Source of the DNA: Aphis gossypii
Lineage: Eukaryota > Arthropoda > Insecta > Hemiptera > Aphididae
Length of the DNA: 64,000 nt
Direction of reading: 5' to 3'
Assembly (NCBI RefSeq): GCF_020184175.1
Contig: NC_065531.1
Coordinates: 30,773,213 to 30,837,212, forward strand
Position numbers and translations under genes: made by a program. A model generated the notes under the pieces. That model was not told where the DNA came from. It searched no databases and saw only the letters and a program-made list of their open reading frames with translations. Every line of letters begins with the position of its first letter. Within the stretch, counting starts at the first letter, position 1. Positions 23,101-34,800 of this stretch are shown in pieces.

Positions 23101-26032
23101 TAATTAAATTTTTTATTTACATAATAGCCTAATAGCCATATCAAGTAATAATTTTTGTTTATCTATTATATGCCTGAGTAATACTTATATGTTTTAATCA
23201 GTAAGAGAAAGTGGGTGATAAAATGGTTTATTTTAATATTTGATTGTATATTAATAAATATCAGTACCTATTCTGTTTGTGTCAGCTTTATAAAGTATAA
23301 ATAACAGATAACCAAGATACACGAGTTGTTGCACGTGTTAGATAATTTTATGTTTGTGTTGCGCACCTCATACATTGAGTAGAATTATTAATTGTACCTG
23401 TATTTTATAAATCGATGTTTGGAAAAATAAAATAATAATTTATAAACTTATTTCAAAATAGGATTACTTTTATCATGAATTATGATTACGGATTAATTTC
23501 TTCGTATCTGTCGTCTCGCCGAATTTGTAACCTAGCTATACTTAAAAAAATATCAATATTACAATGATCTTTTGATTTCAATCCAATTAAAAATTGTTAA
23601 CTTGTTTCAAGTGATGAATATGCGTATACACAGTTTCATATATATATATATTGGGATATAATATATTATGTAGCAAATTTTTTTTTTAAATTTTAAAATT
23701 TTTTTATAATTATTTTTACTTGCGTAATAATGAATACACAATATTGTCAGAACCTGAATTATGATTTTTAAAGTAAGTACCAACGTATATTTTGGGGGAA
23801 GGCTCCTGTGATAAATGGAAGGGTAGGCGGAAAAAAATATGGAAAAATCCTCCAAAAATAATCGTACCCTGGAAAAAATACTTACGGTAATGAAAGTTCA
23901 TAATATGTGAGTGCCATATAATTTTTCGCGAGCCTTTTTGAACATCTCCATGTTATTTTGGATTATCAACACGTTTTGCAACATACATATTATAACCATT
24001 GTAACGTAATTTTTCACCACACTTAATTAGTTTAATAATCTCTATAAGTACAAAAAAAAAAATAATAATTTAAGTTTTACTGTAGCGTAGGATATGTGAT
24101 ACAACATAAACAACCATGTATACACTCATGAAGTAGGTACTGCATATTTTGAAGTACTGAAATATCCATTTGAATGGATAAAATATAGTTTATTTAATTT
24201 ATGGGTATTGGTTAGTACTTAGTACCAACAATATAAAATAAATAAAATGTCAAAATGCTTATCAATAGTTGGATAATAAAAATGCAATTTATTGACAATA
24301 AGTTATGTATCCATTCCACTATTTGTGTCTAAACTATTACATAAGATTAAACTTAACCAACGAAAAAGAAACAAATAAAAACATAAATGAAAATATGTAA
24401 AGTTCATGTGTTTAATATTTTTTTTTTGATGGGCCATTTTCGGGATTCAAATAAAAGTTATACTCCACTGCGTATCTAAACAATGGAATTTCGCCCATCA
24501 TTTGGTCACTGCCCTAAGTTTTATGGCTGATGATGCGAAAATAACTGTTTTGGTTGTCATAGCGTTGAGTATAATATACACAAAACCTCGATACATGATA
24601 TTATTTTTGTTATTAATTCGATTATCGCAGTTTATAGATGTATGCCTCTGTGTCACTGTAATATTGTCGTTGAAAAAACATATCTGTAAAGGAACGTCTG
24701 AATATCAAATAAAATATCAACTACAATTTTTCTTAGTAAATATTATATTTATAGTCAGGGATTCCCCGTACACGGGTTTTTCATGAAAGGGTTATCGGTA
24801 TTGCAGTGTTGATATAGTATAGAACACGGTACCGGTCCGACCACTTACCGTACCAAATACTTACCATGATGTCCCTGTCCATCACAAAACATGAAATCAG
24901 TTGGTTTTAAGATAATATTGTAAATATTGTAAATTTTACAATGTACTTAAAAACATTTTGATAGGAATTTATGGTTTAAAGGACCTTTCTTAATTGTCCA
25001 CTTACTACTTAGGTATTCACTTAAATCTAGCCCTGCATGTTGTACAGGTACCTGTTGATTGTTGATAATCCGAAATATTATAATATTGTTTTGCTTGAAT
25101 CTAGTGACTACATCATATTATTTAGACAATCACTGTTGTTTTTGTCATTATCGATCATAATATTAAACCGTCGCTCGCGTTCTAATCATCTTTAAATAAT
25201 ATACGTTTTTGTACAATTATTTATATTACACGACGTGTGTATTATATATTAGATATATAGTATATTAAATAGAACACGGGCACAATTAAATACAGATAAC
25301 ATGATATCTATTATTGGCATTGTCGTTTCTGAGTACTTTTGCATGATGAGAGAGGAGACGGTCGTCAACCGAAGTTTCGATATACTATTATTTAATATCA
25401 TAGTTTTATTATATATTATAATTATTTTTCCAATTTACAATAATTCGCCAGCGCTCAGCATGGTCGCGGACCCGCGGGGAGTTAACGATGTGTGTGCGTC
25501 CAGCAACACGTGGTTCTTACTATAAAATTATAACGATATAAGATTATTAATTTATTATTATAACAAATCTAATATTTTTACACACAGTAAAGATAAAAAC
25601 AATCGCCGCGCGTATCATCGTTTAACGGTAAATGTTAATATTATTATTATTACAATTTATAATTTATTAAAATGTCACATTACTTTCAATTTTCGATAAC
25701 CAGATTATTAACGACAATAATATTATACACAATATTATCATGTAATATCATGTGTATGACTTTGGTTATGCTATAATGGGCATTATTTACTAATAATATT
25801 ATAATCTGCACTCGGCTTGCAGTGCAGCGGAAGATTCTTTCATAGTCGTCGTCGCGCTTTTCGTTCAATTCCGATCTCCACTTGTTGCTTCCCGATCGTT
25901 GTTATAACATTATTATTATTATTATCTATCGCATTCGTCGCGTGACTTAATATTTTAATTTTACCCTCAATTAAAATGTTTTACCTGGCCAACTAATGAA
26001 AAAAAAAACATTTGCCTTTTTTTCCCTCACAG
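14167..26032. other. Long gene-free stretch, probable first intron of the Scratch-like gene
   Basis: No recognisable coding exon was found on either strand. GC-richer islets interrupt the AT-rich background near 18880-18990, 20460-20720, 21725-22060, 22510-22600 and 25440-25520, and could be enhancers or alternative first exons. Scratch/Snail-type E-box cores are present (CACCTG at 21837-21842 and CAGGTG at 22657-22662). AT dinucleotide runs occur near 21897 and 23640. Confidence 0.4.
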
Positions 26033-26034
26033 AA

Positions 26035-29000
26035 ATGCTACACTCTTACGAACACATCGTTGACTCTCAGCAGTCGTCGGTCGGAGACGAGCTTTATAAT
26101 CTAACGCAATTGGCCGAGGTTAGCATCGTCTACTTCAGACAACATACAGCCACGATCATCGACGGTCCGAATGCTTATGAAAAGGACATTAAGGTAAGCC
26201 AAGCACGCCATTATACGTGTATGCTATCTCTAGAAAAGTGTTACTATAATATATGGTAGCATGCCATTTGAGTATTTGACTCATGGACATATTATTGACA
26301 TAATATCGTATTACTGGCCATAAAGTAATAAATTTATTTTTTACTTATCATAATATTCATTTTATGTGACTACTTTAGCCGTTCAATAGTATAAATTGTC
26401 TTTAAATATTTATAAAAGTAAAAAACATTTTAAAATTCGTGCCTATAATAGATTTAATTTTTCCTAACATCGTATTCTGAAACCTAAAAATTAATCAAAA
26501 TAAATATATTTGAACAATTTTTGATTCAATCACAAGCATTAAAGCAATATACCTACTTAGTTTTGAAATATTGAAATGGTGACACGCGGTTGAATAATAA
26601 TTATTGTTAATTTTAATCAAAAAATTTAATTATATCAGAATAAAATTAAAGCAACATTTTCTCGTAGTCTGTAGACTGTTTCTATAGCGCCCAGCATTTT
26701 CAATTTGTTTTTAAGTATAGGTTATTACCTATGTGTCTTAATAGTTTTCTAATATAATACCAGAGTACCTGTTGATTTGACTATTTAAGTAGGCAGAATA
26801 TAATATAAGTAGATACCAGCTAGTGTATAAAATAGTTATAATAATAATTGTATGATAGTAAAATCAACACAAAATTGGGGTGTACAGGTTGTATTCTGTT
26901 ATAGAATATGAAATATACCAATTTTGAGTTACCGTTTAGAAAATCAAAAATTGATTGTAGTAATAACTTGAGGCTGAAGATTTTTTGGAATACGACTGAT
27001 TTTCTGAATAAATTCTTACTATAATATCCGGTCTTATTTAATTGTAGAAAAACGATGTTGATGATAACCACCATAATACAATAAGTACGGAAAAGACGAC
27101 GAAGAAAACGAACAACAACAATAAGGAACGTCAGTGTCCGGATTGTGGGAAATGTTATAGTACGTCTAGCAATTTGGCTCGGCACCGACAGACCCACAGG
27201 TCTCTGGCCGACATCAAAGCCAGGCACTGTCCCCACTGTGACAAGGTAAGTTCATAATAATATATTCATTTTTCATAAGATGATATAAATCGTTATAATA
27301 AGGTTCGGGAGTTCTTACATTTACATATTTTATGGGCTTTTAGATTTTCTAGAAATTAATTTCAAGACTCCACGAAAATATATAAATTTATAGTGCAAAT
27401 TTCTACTTATTTTGTGATTTTATAGTTTAAAGGATATATTTCTTAATTTTACACATTTTTAAAGCATGTATGATGGTTAATAATAATATAATTTATAAAT
27501 TTGTTAATTAAAATATTTAATATATTAAATTAGTTTTGGCTGTTTCTCAAAACTTTTAAGAAATCACGGTTTTCACTATTTATATTGTATTGTTTGCTTC
27601 TAGTCGGTATAAAAAATAATAATATAGTAAAACCTCATTAATCCGGACAGCTGTTCATAATACATAAATTACGCAAGCTTATGTTAGGTGTGCCTAATTA
27701 ATACTATAATATGTATGTAATGATTATAATACAATTATGTACTATTTTTTAAGTTTAATATTGTTAGATAGGATAATATGTATTGGATTAAAATTTGCAA
27801 TTTACGATTTTTGGTTGTTTTGTTTAATTCGGACAACCTAGAGCCCCAATTAGTCTGGATTAATGAGGTTTTACTGTATTTATATTGTATATAGGTACTA
27901 TATATTATAGATTTTGTGAATAAACTATACAGTGGCGTATAATTGAGATCTACATTTTTTTCGGTGGAGGGGGGGTAGTAGTTTTTAGGGGTTAGTTTAG
28001 GTAGTTAGGGGGTGATTTTTAAATTGAGAAATTGGATGAGATGAACCGAACAAAACATTTTGTAAATTTTAAGATTACGTTTCACAAATATAATAAGAAA
28101 TACCTATTATATTTAGATGCAGTGCCACAGTAATACGTGAAAACGATATTGGTTATACTCAAATATACCTACCAACATAAGATAGATAATGTTTAGTTGT
28201 CAGTTGTATTATTTAATATTTATAATCAGAATTATATAAAAAAATTCTACAATGTACCTATTATAAAATGTAAATAGTTTATTTAATTACGATCGACAAT
28301 ATGCTGTTCCTAAGTGAAATACAATTAATTCGAATTGGTATAATATATTTTAGTTTTCATTGACCAAAAACTACATTTCATTTTCTTACTAAGAATTTCG
28401 GTAGGGGTTTGTCCTTGTACGCCACTGAGTAAATGTATATTTATAAATATTATAATTATCTAAATTTGTTTTTTATTAATTTTTATTTTATGTTTATAAA
28501 ATGTTTTAGAACACCTAGTGTTATATTACAAGTATTTATGTTTTACAGTTATTAGTTAATTGTAAATATATAAACAGGGATTAAGAACAATATAATGAGT
28601 TTATAACGATATTATTAGTATGATAAAATTTAGTTTATTAATGATGATCTTCATCTTTTTCCCTGAGAATGCCCTGAGAAAGTCAAGACTAGATTTATTC
28701 AGTGGTTTTCTTCCTAGGTTGTAAATAACTGGCTCCGTCTGTTTTTTAGCTTGAAATGAAAGTTTTTAAACTGTGTTTTGATCCATTTATGCATATTCTC
28801 GATCGATCGTATCATTGTAGATTTAGTGATTTCTCATAAACCACGGGATTTAAATTAAATCTAACCTAGCTAGACACTTTTTCTTAGGTCGGCCTGATAT
28901 TTTGATGTAAGGATTATCAATGAATATTTTTATTAAATAAAAAAGTAACAGAATATCGTATATTATACATTTATTATACGCATATTAGGTATATACATAC

Positions 29001-30634
29001 ATTTATTTTAAATTTTAAAACTAAAAGTACCTGTACCTCCATATAAATGTGTCACATACATGATACACTACACATTCAATACTATAACATTACTGTATAA
29101 CATTTATTTTTGGAGTAAAGTGGGTAGGCCTGGGTCTACCAGATCTACTCGCTGGCTACGCTACTGGATTTAATGCACATCCTTGAACATTTTTTTTTGA
29201 GAGTTTGATCGTCTTTATATTAGCAGTTATGCAGTGGCTCATATTATGGTTTGGCGGCAGGCATAATATACGTATATCATATTAATGGCTTGGTTATAAA
29301 GGAATAAGGAGAGATGATTTAATTTAAAGTTAACTATAGGTTAGAGAATTCCTAAGGTTCCCACACACTGCAGCGGTGGCGGTAAAATTGTGTCCGGACT
29401 CGATTTTAACGCAACTGCCACCGCTACCGCTGCAGTGAGAGGGCATCTTTATTGACAAACGTCGATTGCTTCCCGTATTTTTCAGTTATAAACTTCTATG
29501 AAGTAAATTGCGCCCATTAGAAATAAATGCAATTACATATGCCTCTATGGCACAGAGGATATATATTAACCATAGATACAAATATAAATGCCATAGGTTA
29601 TATATATATATATTAGCCATAGAGTGTGTGTTGCTTAGGTTTCATGATGGAGATTTTTTTTGGGGGGCTTGGGGTTGTTGAATAGGGTGCATATAACGTT
29701 AATTACAAACAACATCATTTTTTATCAATAACAAAACAAAAATTAAAATAAATACAGTTACATAATATTTATAATTTACATGATTTCTATTTTGTTTGTT
29801 TTTGTGTAGGTCTACGTATCAATACCAGCCTTTTCAATGCACATGCGAACACATAGTCAGTCGTGCAAGTGTGGTATTTGTGGTAAATGCTTCTCCCGGC
29901 CATGGCTGTTGCAAGGGCACATTCGCACCCACACAGGTAAGCAGCATATCAATAATTCACATATAATGTAAAATAATATACTAAATGGAATGGGGTGTAA
30001 ATAATTTCCTATAGAAAAATTAAATAAAACCAAATGTAATTTTAAAATACAAAAAAATGTAGAAATTTATCTAATTATTTTATTTTATTAAATTAAATTT
30101 GTCATAAAATTTATTCAGTATTGAAAGCTTGTAAAGGCAAAAGGGAGATGTTTTTAATCAGATCTATCTCCTCCTTCTTAGTAAATAAATTCCTTTATGT
30201 AAAAACTGATTGATAGATTTAGATGTTGTGACTTGCCATTTATGAAACAATAAAATATTTGTGCAGTTTTTATTTGGTAACAAAATATGTTTATAAATGT
30301 TTAACTGTAGTCAATTTTATTTTTAAGCAAACTTATGTGACAGGGCAGTCTCACAATTTTAACTATAGACGTATTCAAAATGGTAATATAGTAAAAATGT
30401 GCTAATTTCTTTTTCAATTTTTTAGGTGAAAAACCTTACGAGTGTGAAAAATGCCGTAAAGCATTTGCGGATAAGTCAAACTTGCGAGCTCATCTACAAA
30501 CCCATTCTACAGAAAAACCACACGTCTGTCAAAAATGCAAAAAGGCATTTGCACTCAAATCATATTTGTACAAACATGAGGAATCAGCTTGTGGTAAAAT
30601 TACATTGTTGAACAACAATAACAACAACGATTAG
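26035..30634 (+). CDS. scrt: Scratch-family zinc-finger transcriptional repressor
   Basis: Four coding exons, 26035-26193, 27048-27245, 29810-29936 and 30426-30634, join in phase to 230 residues. An acceptor AG lies two bases before the ATG, so a non-coding upstream exon is expected. The five C2H2 fingers are ZF1 (C83, C86, H99, H103; CYSTSSNLARH), ZF2 (C114, C117, H130, H134), ZF3 (C140, C143; FSRPWLLQGHIRTH), ZF4 (C168, C171; FADKSNLRAHLQTH) and ZF5 (C196, C199, H212, C217; FALKSYLYKHEESAC, a C2HC variant). Order and linkers are those of the Snail/Scratch superfamily. YSTSSNL plus the ALKSYL.KH.ESAC end indicate Scratch, a neural repressor that binds CAGGTG E-boxes. The protein is short and no SNAG start (MPRSF...) is seen. 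The N-terminal exon carries YNLTQLAEVS, possibly conserved. Confidence 0.9.
27625..27876. mobile_element. Pogo/Tigger-like MITE in an intron of the Scratch-like gene
   Basis: Terminal inverted repeats of about 24 bases match well: AGTAAAACCTCATTAATCC at the left, and the same with few changes on the reverse strand at the right. TA stands at both borders (27623-27624 and 27877-27878). The AGTAAAACCTC start is typical of pogo/Tigger relatives of Tc1/mariner. There is no transposase in the 252 bases. Confidence 0.75.
27930..28427. mobile_element. Non-autonomous element with CAGTGGCGTA ends
   Basis: The left end begins CAGTGGCGTATAA and the right end, reverse-complemented, reads CAGTGGCGTACAA. 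G-runs or C-runs follow inside. CAGTGGCG ends are common in hAT-like insect MITEs. A clear 8-bp target duplication was not found. It lies about 50 bases after the pogo-like element, so two insertions are nearly abutting within the same intron. Confidence 0.55.
29357..29447. mobile_element. Short GC-rich inverted-repeat element
   Basis: An 18-base arm (29366-29383, CACTGCAGCGGTGGCGGT) pairs with 29420-29437 at all but one position, and weaker matching extends to both outer ends. The element is GC-rich within an AT-rich intron, like the ones at 10395-10544 and 53862-54010. It is about 90 bases long and non-coding. Confidence 0.6.
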
Positions 30635-31823
30635 GAACCCTTTTTTTTTATTAGATTTAAAAATCATAAGTTCTAAACAATTGTGTTTTTTCTGTATATA
30701 TTTATATTATGAGTTTTTCTTTACTATATATTTCTTCTCAAACTGTTTGAAAATAAGTTTTTTTGGTGACCACTTAACATTTGTGCTAGAAATGTATAAT
30801 ACATGTTTATATTTAAGTACAATTTAAAATACTTGAACAATTTTAACAAATACTACAACAATGAAAGTTTTCTTATTTTAAACACATTCAATTACAAAAT
30901 AATAGTAATAATAAATAAATAATAAATAATACAAAAATAAGGAAAAAAACAAGCTAATACAATAATTTAATTTTTATAAATAAGATATAAAACATTTTGT
31001 TTTACATAACAAATATCTGAGCAATGAATGTTTATGATTTTTAGGTATTTAGAAATGACCAGCAAATTTTATACATATAAAATTAATGTGTTTGGTTTAC
31101 TTTGTTATTGATTGATTTTTGGATAGTGTAATTTTGAGGTTAAACAGTAAGGTTTTGTATGATTAAAGATAAAAAATAGAATAAATAGCTCAGTTATTAT
31201 TTATATCTTTTTTTTTATAAATTTGTTTATATGTTTTAATATTTAACAAAAAAAATAGTAATTAGTATATTTTAAGTAAAACTTTAGTATATATATTTAT
31301 ACATATATGTACGATCGGACGAGTGCTACTAGTCACATTTATTAATTTATTTTTGTATGCAACAGTTTGTTGGTTTAAAAATATTTATTAAATTTGTAAA
31401 TACATACATAGTAATCATATGTATGACTTTTATATTGTAGAAAATATATTTTCAAATTTCAAATTTTTTAAACTTATTTATTTTTTAATGCATTTTACAA
31501 AATCTATATTTAATATTATTTATTAATTTTTGTATCACAGATAACAATTTAAACTAGAAAAAGAAATTTGTATTTTTGATGTTGAAAATGTACACAAATG
31601 ATAAAAATGAATCTAATGATTTTTTTTTAAAATTAATAGACAAGTATTTTTGAAAGGTTTTTTTTATTCAGGTTGTAGAAAATTATAGAAAATTAAATTA
31701 TTTGTTTTTTTTTTTTGTTTTTTAAAGACAGATTAAAACAAGTATTTCAAACTGATTTATACCTCCTCCAGTAATAAATACATTAAAAATTTATCTAACA
31801 TTAAACAATACATAATATTATGT
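30635..31823. other. 3' UTRs of two convergent genes
   Basis: This gap lies between the Scratch-like stop and the Usp47 stop on the opposite strand. Canonical signals are present for both: AATAAA at 30910-30915 on plus and at 31663-31668 on minus. No other gene is seen. Confidence 0.6.
31663..31668 (-). terminator. Probable Usp47 polyadenylation signal
   Basis: This is AATAAA on the minus strand, about 155 bases after the Usp47 stop codon at 31824-31826. It was chosen by position. Confidence 0.4.
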
Positions 31824-34800
31824 TTAATCATTATTCATAGTATGTATTCTTAGTGAACGTTCTTTGCGTTGCCTACGCCACTTGTTTGGTGTTTCTTTGT
31901 TGGATGCGTTATCTGCATTTCTGTTTTTAGAAAATTTAATTAGTTTAATGAGAAATTAATAAAAACAGGGAAAAAGTTAAATGAATAAATAAATCTTTGA
32001 ATAATAAAATAAAATAATTACAAACCGGCAGTATAAAATGATGTTGTCATCAGACAAACTAAATGACCAATTGAACACGCTTGTTTTCCAAGTAATCTCA
32101 GTTGAATGACCATGCATATAACCCATTTCTAACTGATCTTCAGGTATATTAAGTTTCTTGGAAATCTAAATGACATACATTTATATTGCAATTTAAAATG
32201 CAAAATGCAAAACATATTTAATAATTTAGTTCCTAATGAATACTCACTTCAGTGCCCAGCTGTGTGTTGGGAGATGTTGTGGATGCTATATCAACAACGA
32301 ATTCCATTTCAGTAATAACACGTGAATTTGTTTCTTCTATGTGATTAACAAACATAAGTCGTTTGGTTTTATTTAATTCCAATTCGGAACGATCTTTAAG
32401 ATCCAATATGACCATTTCCCATCCCTGGCCGATATCTTCATTCCAAATTTCTTCATTGAAATAGCATCGCATGAGAGAGTCTCTTTTTTTCTTACGCAAA
32501 CGACACCTACAACATTATAACATGATATACAATTGACAATAAATCTCATACAATTGTCAAATTACTCAAATTATTTACCTGTTTAAAGGTATATCAATAT
32601 TGTGTGTCTTATTCAATTTAACCAATAATTCTTTTTTGGTTTCTAAAACTGAGGTTCCCTTTTTAATGATCCAATCAAACATTTTCTTAAACAATATCTA
32701 CAAGCAGTAAAAATAAATAATATATTTATATCTGTTTAATTAGTAGTGTTCCTGTGAATAATTATATACCTGTGTCTGTTCTTGTGGTTCAATCGAATAA
32801 ATGATACCACGATATTCACCATCGTGTAATGCTTGACCCATTGAAATTTTAATTGTGTCTGAGTAAGCTAAATCTTCTAAAGAACTGCTAGGTAACGCTA
32901 ATTCCTCTAATTCTGTGTCCGATTTGCATCGATTTAGAATGATATAATCAGATGGTATGTTGATGTATGGCACTAAATGAGTTTTGAGTTCCTTGACAGT
33001 CATGCGTTTATCGACATAAGCGTAGAGTTTTTCTAAAATGTTTGTTTTATGTTAATGATTTGGATAGATAACACTAAAAATTTTTTTAATTCAATATTTA
33101 AAATATGAATTTTTACATGATTTAAACTTAAAATTTGACAAATGTATAAAAATAGGAGATCACTTAGTTTAAACGAACAAGAGTAATGTATTGGTTGGGT
33201 TGGCCTTGGCAAAAATGAATTAATATACTAAAGATAAGCTTTACCAATGCAATTTTATATCACCCATTATTTTTATTGGGATTTGGTTCACTAGAATTGT
33301 ATAATACAGGAGGCGAGGAATAAGTATACACTTGTCTCGTGTCATCATACACCACTAGTGAGTCGAATTAAAATTAAAATGATAAAAAATAAATTACTAT
33401 ATTGGTGTTGAATATCTAAAGTGAAATTTAAGCTATAGTTATAGGTAAAAAGTAAACATTTTAAGCAAAATATAATGCTTAATAATTAAAATTATATAGG
33501 ACTGCATTTTAACTCAAAATACATTTATATAGCTTACCATCTTCGTCTTCAGATGTCTTGTCTGATAACTTTGTTGTTTTGAAAAAATATTTTTCATTTG
33601 ACTGGAATTCGTTATCATCATCGTCATCTTCAGTTCCATCCCAGTTTTCTTCCAATCTGCCTTGATCATAAACCTGAACACATTTTTTAATAATATTTTA
33701 CTAGTAAAAAAAAAAACATTTGTTAACCTTTATTGGGTCATGTTCAAAAGTAGGAGAATCCATATGATAATCTTCTATAGCATCTCCTTTGATTGTTCTG
33801 AGGAAGAAAAAATTTATAAAATAAAATGTTCAAGTCTCAATGAAAAATTATTACCTTTCACTGTCTGTTATACTACTGTCCTCGCTCTGATCTCCACTTC
33901 CACTACCAATAGCTACAACACACATGTCCTCAGGATTGGCAATCAAATTATTGTCTTCATTTGGTTGATCACAATCCACTAAAAGACAAAAAATATATTA
34001 TAATATACAATTTAAAAAAGTAATAATAACAATTTGGTGATGCCTACCTTCCAACACACCTGTTTGCTTATCTAATGGTAGCATAGACACATCGTCATTG
34101 TAGCCATTTACATAGTTTTTATTGTATAATGACATCAATTTTTGTAAAGTTTCTGAAAATTTGAAAACAATACTGAAAAATTACTTTTGAAAGCCATTAA
34201 TCACAATAAAAGAATACTTAACCATGTAATTTATAAATAATTAATATTTATAGTGTGTTTACTCTTAATATATTAAGAACTATATATTTTTAACAAGAGT
34301 CAAATAAATTATTAAGTGTTTTAAATGATAATATGTGTAATGACATCTTATACTTGTATATACTTTTTGGTAAAGAAATGCATCAGTATACGAGTATTAG
34401 TCATATCACAATATTTTAGATGTAAAAATAATACCTGTATCTTTTGTTGGCATGATGAATTGTAATAGGATTGTATTGTCGTACCGTGTGATAATGTTTT
34501 TTATCTTGTGCCCAAATGCTGATTTTTCAATAGCATGACGTTCTATGAACACAAAAACCTGTGTTGGACACACTGAAGTAGTTAAATGGACTTAAAAGCA
34601 AAATTGTTTAATGAAACATTTTTTAACAATACATACATAATTAGTATAGATAGATGAACATGGTGCGCTCTCTTCAAGCAATGTTGGTTTTGAACTGCTC
34701 TGAATGGCAAAATGCAACACTGATTCTCTAGGAATATCATATTTTGTATACAGAAGATTACTGAGATCTTTTATCTCTTTGTTTTGTTCAATTTCAATTT

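Noticed and set aside
24502..25525. Hydrophobic frames of 74-94 codons in the putative Scratch intron
   Set aside because: They have no splice signals in phase with the Scratch exons and no recognisable motif; the hydrophobicity follows from the AT-rich composition.
26820..27236. 138-codon minus-strand frame
   Set aside because: It lies opposite the first-finger exon of the Scratch-like gene and continues into the intron as low-complexity sequence.
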